DNA from: an uncultured Ruminococcus sp. | Lineage (GTDB): Bacteria; Bacillota; Clostridia; Oscillospirales; CAG-272 | Direction: 5' to 3' | DNA: 5,183 bases | Assembly (NCBI GenBank): GCA_902778205.1 | Contig: CACYWX010000263.1 | Location: forward strand, 1 to 5,183 | Part shown: positions 1 to 4,869 of the stretch, in pieces | Position numbering within the stretch: position 1 is the stretch's first letter | Layout of the letters: each line of letters starts with the position of its first letter | Position numbers and translations under genes: made by a program | Notes under the pieces: model-generated | Told to the model about the DNA's origin: nothing | Database searches by the model: none | What the model saw: only the letters and a program-made list of their open reading frames with translations

Positions 1-242
1 GGCTGGTGCTCAATCCGGCGGCCTACACCCACACCTCCGTGGCGCTCCTGGACGCGGTGAAAGCGGTTGGGATCCCGACGGTGGAGGTGCATATCTCCGA
101 CGTGTCGAAACGGGAGGACTTCCGTCAGGTCAGCTACGTGCGGCAGGCGGCGGTCCTGACCATCGCGGGACACGGGTTCGAGGGGTATCTCGAGGCCATG
201 GATCATCTCAGGGAGCACTACGGACCGGAGGCGCGCAGATGA
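1..242 (+). CDS. aroQ: 3-dehydroquinate dehydratase, type II (C-terminal part)
   Basis: This is the C-terminal part of type II 3-dehydroquinase, which converts 3-dehydroquinate to 3-dehydroshikimate in the shikimate pathway (cytoplasmic; the family forms dodecamers). The frame is open from the left edge (first full codon at 3) to TGA at 240-242, about 79 residues. The visible part begins with the family block NPAAYTHTSVAL, normally NPGAYTHTS. Next comes VEVHISD, which holds the Glu and His of the active site, and REDFRQVSY, with the arginine-containing substrate-binding stretch. It ends with a glycine-rich GHGFEGY segment. The N-terminal part with the catalytic Tyr and the lid lies outside the window. 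The GTG at 6 is internal and not a start. The gene overlaps aroA by four bases (ATGA), and its 3' end carries the aroA ribosome binding site GGAGG at 227-231. The identification is firm; only the missing N-terminus limits it. Confidence 0.93.
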   Translation, partial: LVLNPAAYTHTSVALLDAVKAVGIPTVEVHISDVSKREDFRQVSYVRQAAVLTIAGHGFEGYLEAMDHLREHYGPEARR

Positions 243-1438
243 GGGCCCGGTTCTCTCCTTCCGTCGCCGGAGGGACCGTCGCCGCTCCGCCCTCCAAGAC
301 CCTGGCCCACCGGGAGCTCATGGCGGCGGCATTATCGGAGAAGCCCTCGACGGTATCCGGCGTGCTCTTCAGCGAGGACGTGCTGGCGACCCTGGACTGC
401 GCCCGGTCCCTGGGGGCGGAGGTCCTGACGGAGGGAGACCGCGTCCGCATCGTCCCGGGAGCCGGTGTCCCGTCCTCCCTCTTCCCCTGCCGGGAGAGCG
501 GGAGCACCCTGCGCTTCTTCCTGCCCCAGGCTCTGCGGAGGAACACGGAATCGGTGTTCACGGGAAGTCCGCGCCTTCTCGAGCGGCCGCTGGGCGTCTA
601 TGAGGAGCTGTGCCGGGAAAACGGCAACCTCTTCCTCCGGGAGGAGGACGGAATCCATGTGCGCGGGCCTCTCTGCCCGGGTCTTTTCCGGGTTCGGGGG
701 GACGTATCCAGCCAGTTTGTCACGGGACTGCTCTTCGCGCTCCCTCACCTCCCGGGGGACAGCGTTCTGGAGCTGATCCCGCCGGCGGTGAGCCTGCCCT
801 ACGTGGGACTGACCCTCGCCGTCCTCAGAAAGTCCGGGGCGGTACTTGAGGACATCTCCCCGCTCAGCTGGCGCGTGCCGGGAAATCAGATTCTCCGGGC
901 CCGGGATGTGACTGTGGAGGGGGATTGGTCCAACGCCGCGTTCCCGGAGGCCTTCGGGCTCATCGGCGGGGACGTGGAGGTGACCGGGCTGGATCCGGAC
1001 AGCGGACAGGGCGACCGGGCTTACCGGACGATCTATCCTCTGCTCCGGGAGGGCTGTCCCGAAATCGACGTGTCGGACATTCCCGATCTCGCTCCGGTGC
1101 TCATGGCGCTGGGCGGGATGCTCCATGGGGTGATCCTCACGGGGACCGCCAGGCTGAAAATGAAGGAGAGCGACCGGGGCGCGGCCATGGCGGAGGAGCT
1201 CGGAAAATTCGGGATCCGCTGTGACGTGGAGGAGGACCGGATCGAGGTCTTCCCGTCGGAACCGTCCAAACCGGAGGTCCCGCTTTCCTCTCACAACGAC
1301 CACCGGATCGCCATGGCCCTCTCCCTGCCCCTCTCCCGGACCGGCGGAGAGCTGACGGGAGCGGAGGCCGTGAACAAAAGCTGGCCCGGATACTTCGACG
1401 CGGTCCGGAGCCTGGGAATCGAGGTGGAGGTCATATGA
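239..1438 (+). CDS. aroA: 3-phosphoshikimate 1-carboxyvinyltransferase (EPSP synthase)
   Basis: EPSP synthase joins phosphoenolpyruvate to shikimate 3-phosphate, the sixth step to chorismate. The protein has 399 residues, slightly shorter than the 427 of E. coli, with all landmarks of the two-domain fold in order. PSKTLAHR (18-25) gives Lys20 and Arg25 for substrate binding. RESGSTLR (85-92) is the GNAGTxxR loop, followed by ERP with Arg116. GDVSSQF (154-160) and GDWSNAAF (228-235) follow. IPD contains Asp283, equivalent to the catalytic Asp313 of E. coli. KESDR (309-313) contains Glu310, HNDHR (352-356) ends in Arg356, and Lys380 matches Lys411. Nothing essential looks missing. In the GNAGT loop the Gly96-equivalent is kept (Gly88), while E. 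coli Thr97 and Pro101 correspond to Ser89 and Phe93. The ATG at 239 is supported by GGAGG seven bases upstream. The gene overlaps aroQ and tyrA by four bases each, which suggests translational coupling. Confidence 0.96.
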   Translation: MRARFSPSVAGGTVAAPPSKTLAHRELMAAALSEKPSTVSGVLFSEDVLATLDCARSLGAEVLTEGDRVRIVPGAGVPSSLFPCRESGSTLRFFLPQALRRNTESVFTGSPRLLERPLGVYEELCRENGNLFLREEDGIHVRGPLCPGLFRVRGDVSSQFVTGLLFALPHLPGDSVLELIPPAVSLPYVGLTLAVLRKSGAVLEDISPLSWRVPGNQILRARDVTVEGDWSNAAFPEAFGLIGGDVEVTGLDPDSGQGDRAYRTIYPLLREGCPEIDVSDIPDLAPVLMALGGMLHGVILTGTARLKMKESDRGAAMAEELGKFGIRCDVEEDRIEVFPSEPSKPEVPLSSHNDHRIAMALSLPLSRTGGELTGAEAVNKSWPGYFDAVRSLGIEVEVI

Positions 1439-2307
1439 AATCCCTGAAGGAAAGAAGCATCCTCATTGTGGGACTGGGCCTGCTGGGAGGCAGCTACGCC
1501 CGGGCCCTGACGAAGGCCGGATATACGGTCCGGTGCATCGAGATCAACCCGTCCTCCCTGGATTACGCCCTGCGGGAGGGGATCGTGGCGTCGGGGACCA
1601 CGGAGGCGGATCCCGCCCTCATCGGGGAGTCGGATCTTGTAATCTTCGCCCTGTACCCCCACGTGTTCCGGGAATGGATCGCGGAGCACGGACACCTTCT
1701 CAGGCCGGGCACGGTCATCACGGACGTGACGGGCGTCAAGTGCGCGGTAGTGTACGACATTCAGGCCATGCTTCCCGAGGGAGTGGAGTTCATCGCCGCC
1801 CATCCCATGGCGGGCCGGGAGGTCTACGGCGTGGAAAACAGCACGGCGGAGCTGTTCCGGGGGGCCAACTACATCGTGATCCCCACGGAGAAGAACACCC
1901 CGGAGGCCGCGGCGCTCTGCCGGGAGCTGGGAGAGGCTCTGGGCTTCGCCAGGATCAGCGAGCTGGACCCGGAAAAGCACGACGACATGATCGCCTTCCT
2001 GTCCCAGCTGACCCACTGCATCGCCGTGGCCCTCATGACCTCCAACACGGAGCCCCGTCTGGTGGACTACACCGGGGACTCCTTCCGGGATCTGACCCGC
2101 ATCGCCCGGATCAACGAGGACATGTGGTCGGAGCTGTTCCTTCTGAACAAGAAGAAGCTGGTGGCCCAGATCGACGCCTTCACCGGCGAGCTTCACCGGA
2201 TGCGGACCTATCTGGCGGACGAGAACGTGGACAAAATGAAGGAAATGATGCGCATCTCCACCGCGAGGCGCGCGCTGTTCGACAAACCGAAACAGAAAGA
2301 GAACTGA
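1435..2307 (+). CDS. tyrA: Prephenate dehydrogenase (tyrosine branch)
   Basis: Prephenate dehydrogenase oxidatively decarboxylates prephenate to 4-hydroxyphenylpyruvate, the tyrosine precursor. The 290 residues begin with a Rossmann fold: GLGLLGGS (13-20) is the dinucleotide-binding loop. Glu36 at the end of the second strand sits where an acidic residue normally selects NAD over NADP. HPMAG (123-127) carries the catalytic His123. SQLTH (190-194) supplies the second conserved His, and FRDLTRIA (217-224) supplies the substrate-binding arginine region of the helical dimerisation domain. The TDVTGVK segment (96-102) has Gly100 where many TyrA proteins, such as that of Aquifex, have an active-site Ser. 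There is no C-terminal ACT domain as in the longer Bacillus enzyme and no chorismate mutase fusion, so tyrosine control, if any, must act on the catalytic core. The start overlaps the aroA stop (ATGA), with GGAGG at 1426-1430 only four bases upstream. Arogenate as an alternative substrate cannot be excluded from sequence. Confidence 0.93.
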   Translation: MKSLKERSILIVGLGLLGGSYARALTKAGYTVRCIEINPSSLDYALREGIVASGTTEADPALIGESDLVIFALYPHVFREWIAEHGHLLRPGTVITDVTGVKCAVVYDIQAMLPEGVEFIAAHPMAGREVYGVENSTAELFRGANYIVIPTEKNTPEAAALCRELGEALGFARISELDPEKHDDMIAFLSQLTHCIAVALMTSNTEPRLVDYTGDSFRDLTRIARINEDMWSELFLLNKKKLVAQIDAFTGELHRMRTYLADENVDKMKEMMRISTARRALFDKPKQKEN

Positions 2308-2319
2308 GAGGGATCCTCA

Positions 2320-3348
2320 ATGAACATGAATTTCAAGCGCAAGCTCCCCATCCCCATGGAGATCAAGGAGCTCTACCCCCTGTCCCTGTCGCTGGAACAG
2401 AAAAAGACCGCCCGGGACGTGGCCATCCGGCAGGTCTTCGAAGGAAAGAGCGACAAGTTTATTCTGGTGATCGGACCCTGCTCCGCCGACTCCGAGGACT
2501 CCGTGCTGGATTATGTGACCCGGCTGGCGGCGGTTCAGGAGAAGGTGGCGGACAAGCTGATCCTGATCCCCCGGGTCTACACCAACAAGCCCCGGACCAT
2601 CGGCGACGGCTACAAGGGGATGCTCCATCAGCCGGATCCCACGGCGGAGAGCGACCTTTTGAAGGGCATCATCGCCATCCGGGAGATCCACATCCGGGTA
2701 CTGGAGGAGACGGGGCTGTCCACGGCGGACGAGATGCTCTACCCGGAGAACTACCGCTACCTCTCCGACCTGCTGGCCTACACCGCCGTGGGCGCGCGGA
2801 GCGTGGAAAATCAGCAGCACCGGCTGACGGCCAGCGGTCTGGACATTCCGGTGGGCATGAAGAACCCCACGGGCGGCGACCTTTCCGTCATGATGAACTC
2901 CATCACGGCGGCCCAGCACCCCCACGCCTTCATCTACCGGGGATGGGAGGTGGAGAGCGCCGGCAATCCCCTGGCCCACGCCATTCTCCGGGGCTACGTG
3001 AACAAGCATGGCCAGAGCCTGCCGAATTATCACTACGAGGATCTCGTCTCCCTGGCGGAGCGGTACGCGGAATCGGGCCTTCAGAATCCCGCGGTGCTGG
3101 TGGACACCAACCATGCCAACTCCGGCAAGCAGTTCCGGGAGCAGCCCCGCATCGCCTCCGAGGTCCTGCACGCCTGCCGCCACTCCGCGGATATCCGGAA
3201 GCTGGTGAAGGGCCTGATGATCGAGAGCTACATCGAGGAGGGCTCCCAGAAGATCGGCGAGGGGATCTACGGCAAGTCCATCACGGATCCCTGCCTGGGC
3301 TGGGCCGACTCGGAGCGGCTGATCTACGCCGTGGCGGAGCAGGTGTAA
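2320..3348 (+). CDS. aroF: 3-deoxy-7-phosphoheptulonate (DAHP) synthase, class I AroF/G/H type
   Basis: DAHP synthase condenses phosphoenolpyruvate and erythrose 4-phosphate, the entry step of the shikimate pathway. The 342 residues (350 in E. coli AroG) align along their length with the AroF/G/H type rather than the shorter AroA-beta or KDO8P-like type. GPCS (52-55) contributes metal ligand Cys54. His265 in DTNHANS, Glu302 in MIES and Asp323 in ITDPC complete the metal site. KPRT (90-93, Arg92), YKG (Lys99), GAR (158-160), MKN (Lys181) and ILRG (Arg224) match the substrate phosphate-binding residues. Thus the catalytic set is complete. Positions matching AroG Pro150 and Ser180, where changes relieve phenylalanine inhibition, are Tyr145 and Asp175 here, so effector response may differ; the aroF symbol does not imply tyrosine sensitivity. 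GAGAGGGA (2306-2313) lies six bases before the ATG. A second ATG at codon 3 is possible but less well spaced. It is the last gene of the operon, 12 bases after tyrA. Confidence 0.94.
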   Translation: MNMNFKRKLPIPMEIKELYPLSLSLEQKKTARDVAIRQVFEGKSDKFILVIGPCSADSEDSVLDYVTRLAAVQEKVADKLILIPRVYTNKPRTIGDGYKGMLHQPDPTAESDLLKGIIAIREIHIRVLEETGLSTADEMLYPENYRYLSDLLAYTAVGARSVENQQHRLTASGLDIPVGMKNPTGGDLSVMMNSITAAQHPHAFIYRGWEVESAGNPLAHAILRGYVNKHGQSLPNYHYEDLVSLAERYAESGLQNPAVLVDTNHANSGKQFREQPRIASEVLHACRHSADIRKLVKGLMIESYIEEGSQKIGEGIYGKSITDPCLGWADSERLIYAVAEQV

Positions 3349-3366
3349 GGACTTCACACAGGATAC

Positions 3367-3411
3367 AGCCCCGCGCATCCGATTTTTTCCGGACGTGCGG
3401 GGCTTCTTTTA
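3367..3411 (+). terminator. Intrinsic terminator of the aromatic operon
   Basis: A long hairpin begins 19 bases after the DAHP synthase stop. Arms AGCCCCGC (3367-3374) and GCGGGGCT (3397-3404) form an 8-bp GC-rich base. The stem continues through a G-U pair, a C-G pair and one A-C mismatch into TCCG/CGGA, closed by an eight-base loop containing six Ts (3382-3389). It is followed by TTCTTTTA. This is a textbook Rho-independent terminator for rightward transcription. The opposite strand has no matching U tract below 3367, so efficient termination of the convergent gene is uncertain. Confidence 0.9.
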
Positions 3412-3418
3412 TTATCTA

Positions 3419-4033
3419 TTATCGTACTCCGAACAGACGCCAGACGCGGTAGACCATCAGGCAGCCGGTCTCCCGGAGGAGGAATTTCGCCCTGGCGCCG
3501 GTACTGCGGTACATGGAGGTGGGAGTCGGGGAGGAATAGCCCGTGACGCCGAAATCCCGGGCGCAGAGCATGGCCCGCTTCATGTGGAGCGGATCGCTCA
3601 CCACCAGGGCGGATTCAAAGCCCTCCCGGTCCATGATCTCCTTCGCGTAGAGGAAGTTTTCGTGGGTATAGCGGGACCTGTCCTCGAGGAGCACGTCCTC
3701 CGCCGGGATCCCTTCGCGTTCCGTCCAGCGTCTGGCCGCCTCAGCGTCGGTAATCGTGTTGGCCGGATCCAGCCCGCCGGTGAGGATGATCTTCGGAGCC
3801 AGTCCGGACCGGTACAGCTCCGCTGCGTGTCTGAGCCGTTCCTCGAACACCGGGGACACCGTGCCCTCCCAGGTTCCGGCTCCCAGCACGACGACGCAGT
3901 CCGCCGCACGGGTCTCGTCCACCCGGGCATACCGGACGATGGGGACCGCGGTCAGAGTTGCGGTCAGCAGAAGAAGAAGGACCGCCGACAAAAGGACGAT
4001 CCCGGCGCGCCGCGCCTTTCTCTTCACGAGCAT
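3419..4033 (-). CDS. DUF218 (YdcF/SanA-like) membrane-anchored protein
   Basis: This protein of 204 residues belongs to the DUF218 family, which includes E. coli YdcF, ElyC and SanA (SanA is linked to vancomycin exclusion at high temperature). No precise reaction is established for most members; several are linked to cell envelope homeostasis. A basic N-terminus (KRKARR, 4-9) precedes one hydrophobic segment at about 11-32, which should anchor the protein with its domain outside the cytoplasm. The domain shows family landmarks: DCVVVLGAG (45-53), ERLRHAAELY (65-74), LTGG (84-87), TDAEAA (95-100), a stretch ending THENFLYAK (123-131) where members usually have S-x-N-T-x-E-N, and VVSDPLHMKRA (144-154). 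The start is ambiguous: the purine-rich site abuts the ATG at 4033, whereas the GTG of codon 3 (4027-4025) is spaced six bases from it. The gene is convergent with the aromatic operon. No good promoter of its own was found, so limited read-through from the tRNA unit may contribute. Confidence 0.87.
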   Translation of the reverse strand: MLVKRKARRAGIVLLSAVLLLLLTATLTAVPIVRYARVDETRAADCVVVLGAGTWEGTVSPVFEERLRHAAELYRSGLAPKIILTGGLDPANTITDAEAARRWTEREGIPAEDVLLEDRSRYTHENFLYAKEIMDREGFESALVVSDPLHMKRAMLCARDFGVTGYSSPTPTSMYRSTGARAKFLLRETGCLMVYRVWRLFGVR

Positions 4034-4043
4034 CCCTCCCCCC
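4034..4043 (-). promoter_or_regulatory. Ribosome binding site of the DUF218 gene
   Basis: On the minus strand GGGGGGAGGG directly touches the annotated ATG (4033-4031). Measured from GGAGG, the spacing to that ATG is one base, too short for efficient initiation. Spacing to the in-frame GTG at 4027-4025 is about seven bases, which is normal. The site therefore favours a protein two residues shorter, unless the upstream Gs act as the pairing region for the ATG. Confidence 0.6.
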
Positions 4044-4064
4044 TGTATAAATCGTTGTTTCCGT

Positions 4065-4093
4065 GAAAAAAGAGCGGAAGACTGAACTTCCGC
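4065..4093 (-). terminator. Intrinsic terminator of the tRNA-Arg unit
   Basis: Read on the minus strand, GCGGAAG and CTTCCGC (4093-4087 and 4080-4074) form a perfect 7-bp stem around a six-base loop. TCTTTTTT follows at once (4073-4066). It begins seven bases after the tRNA discriminator base, so it ends a single-gene tRNA transcript and separates it from the DUF218 gene about 30 bases further on. Confidence 0.88.
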
Positions 4094-4099
4094 CCGTAC

Positions 4100-4173
4100 C
4101 GTCCGCGGGGTGATTCGAACACCTGACCTGCCGCTTAGGAGGCGGCTGCTCTATCCAGCTGAGCTACGCAGAC
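4100..4173 (-). tRNA. tRNA-Arg, anticodon CCU
   Basis: The minus strand folds into a complete 74-base cloverleaf. The acceptor stem is GTCTGCG with CGCGGAC (one G-U type pair). TA follows, then a D arm with GCTC/GAGC stem, and an anticodon stem GCCGC/GCGGC closing the loop CTCCTAA. The anticodon CCU lies at 4139-4137 and reads AGG arginine codons. The variable loop is AGGTC and the T loop is TTCGAAT. The discriminator is G at 4100. The 3' CCA is not encoded (the next bases are GTA), so it must be added by CCA-adding enzyme. One oddity is an A-C mismatch at the first T-stem pair (49-65). It has its own promoter and terminator, so it forms a monocistronic unit. Confidence 0.96.
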
Positions 4174-4184
4174 CTGCGGATGGT

Positions 4185-4213
4185 ATTATACCACATCCCA
4201 CGCCGGATTGCAA
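4185..4213 (-). promoter_or_regulatory. SigA/sigma70-type promoter of tRNA-Arg
   Basis: On the minus strand, TTGCAA (4213-4208) is followed after exactly 17 bases by TATAAT (4190-4185), a perfect -10 with an extended TGG just before it (4193-4191). Transcription should start near 4178, a few bases before the mature tRNA 5' end at 4173. The -10 lies inside a 13-base inverted repeat at 4181-4193 (arms TGGTAT and ATACCA). Confidence 0.85.
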
Positions 4214-4263
4214 GAGGCGGGGCGAAATTTCCCGCGCCTGCTCCCCTTCTCCGCTCTCCGGTC

Positions 4264-4292
4264 TTGCTTTTTCCGGACGGATGCGGTATAAT
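4264..4292 (+). promoter_or_regulatory. SigA/sigma70-type promoter of the greA-family gene
   Basis: TTGCTT (4264-4269), 17 bases and TATAAT (4287-4292) form a near-consensus promoter. A start near 4299 would give a leader of about 27 bases that contains the AGGAGG ribosome binding site at 4311-4316. The -10 context GGTATAATAC is identical over ten bases to that of the divergent tRNA promoter. Confidence 0.83.
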
Positions 4293-4325
4293 ACGGAAAA
4301 CGGAAGCAAAAGGAGGCAACCTGCC

Positions 4326-4820
4326 ATGCCGCACGAGCTGACCGCGGCGGAAGTCGCCAGCATCGAAGAGGAAATCAAGCACCGCCAGACCGTCGTCACC
4401 CCCCAATGCATCGCGGAGGTCCAGAGAACCCGGGCCTTCGGGGATCTGTCGGAGAACGACGAATACAGAAGCGCCAAGAGGGAGCTGAACCGCAACTACT
4501 CCCGCATCCGCTACCTGAAGGGGCTCCTGGCCACGGGGGTGCTGGTGGAATACACGTCCGACGCGGACGAGGTGGGGCTCTTCGACCGGGTCACCATCCG
4601 GGACGAATTCGGGGACGAGAGCACTGTCACCCTGGTCACCCATCTGCGTGCGGACATTCTCAACAACCGCATCAGCAAGGACTCCCCCCTGGGCGCCGCC
4701 TTGCTGGGCCATCGGGTCGGAGACCGCATCACGGTGCAGGTCAACGAATCGAATTCCTACTGGCTGGACATCCTCGATCTGGAAAAGGGCGAGGACGACC
4801 GCACCACCGCCGTAAACTGA
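4326..4820 (+). CDS. greA: GreA/GreB-family transcript cleavage factor
   Basis: Gre factors enter the secondary channel of RNA polymerase and stimulate cleavage of backtracked RNA, rescuing stalled complexes. The 164-residue protein (158 in E. coli GreA) has an N-terminal antiparallel coiled coil (about 5-73) whose tip carries FGDLSENDEY (38-47). Asp40 and Glu43 correspond to E. coli Asp41 and Glu44, which act at the polymerase Mg2+ site; Arg36 and Lys51 match the basic positions Arg37 and Arg52. The C-terminal FKBP-like domain shows RISKDSPLGAALLGHRVGD (115-133), the family signature, ending with a short acidic tail. The N-terminus differs from canonical GreA, so this may be the divergent paralog common in Clostridia rather than the only GreA. 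ATG at 4326 follows AGGAGG by nine bases; an upstream in-frame extension to 4110 would read through the opposite-strand tRNA and the promoter, and is rejected. Its own promoter lies just upstream. Confidence 0.9.
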   Translation: MPHELTAAEVASIEEEIKHRQTVVTPQCIAEVQRTRAFGDLSENDEYRSAKRELNRNYSRIRYLKGLLATGVLVEYTSDADEVGLFDRVTIRDEFGDESTVTLVTHLRADILNNRISKDSPLGAALLGHRVGDRITVQVNESNSYWLDILDLEKGEDDRTTAVN

Positions 4821-4822
4821 CA

Positions 4823-4837
4823 GATCCGCGCCGGATC
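4823..4837 (+). repeat. Short inverted repeat between greA and the lipoprotein gene
   Basis: GATCCG (4823-4828) and CGGATC (4832-4837) can pair as a 6-bp stem with a three-base loop, three bases after the greA stop. No U tract follows, so it is not a standard terminator. It may slow decay of the greA message or weaken read-through into the next gene, or be chance in GC-rich DNA. Confidence 0.4.
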
Positions 4838-4869
4838 CGGACCGCCGCTGTGGAAAGGGGCATATCATC

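Noticed and set aside
332..1303. 323-codon antisense open frame opposite aroA
   Set aside because: It has low-complexity Arg/Pro/Glu composition and no recognisable domain. Long antisense frames are expected opposite genes in GC-rich DNA.
1291..2196. 301-codon antisense open frame opposite tyrA
   Set aside because: It mirrors tyrA codon structure, is rich in His, Gly and Arg, and has no convincing ribosome binding site or domain.
2317..3378. 353-codon antisense open frame opposite the DAHP synthase gene
   Set aside because: It covers almost exactly the coding extent of the sense gene, which has every catalytic residue of its family. The antisense product resembles nothing known.
3349..3418. 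Terminator hairpin as a two-way terminator also serving the DUF218 gene
   Set aside because: The minus strand has no U tract after the hairpin (sequence below 3367 lacks an A run on the + strand), so only rightward termination is supported.
1533..3452. 639-codon open frame on the + strand spanning tyrA and the DAHP synthase gene
   Set aside because: It is the shifted frame of two clearly recognised genes, is rich in Gly, Arg, Pro and His as expected from GC-rich DNA read out of frame, and runs through the operon terminator.
3395..4066. 223-codon + strand open frame over the DUF218 gene
   Set aside because: It starts inside the operon terminator hairpin, and the opposite strand encodes a convincing DUF218 protein with a membrane segment.
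4044..4071. Possible promoter for the DUF218 gene (TATACA at 4049-4044)
   Set aside because: The -10 match is only partial, and the T tract of the terminator is the only -35 candidate at proper spacing. It is too weak to list.
4110..4325. N-terminal extension of the greA-family frame
   Set aside because: The extension would translate the reverse complement of tRNA-Arg and both promoters. The ATG at 4326 has a good ribosome binding site and matches the family length.
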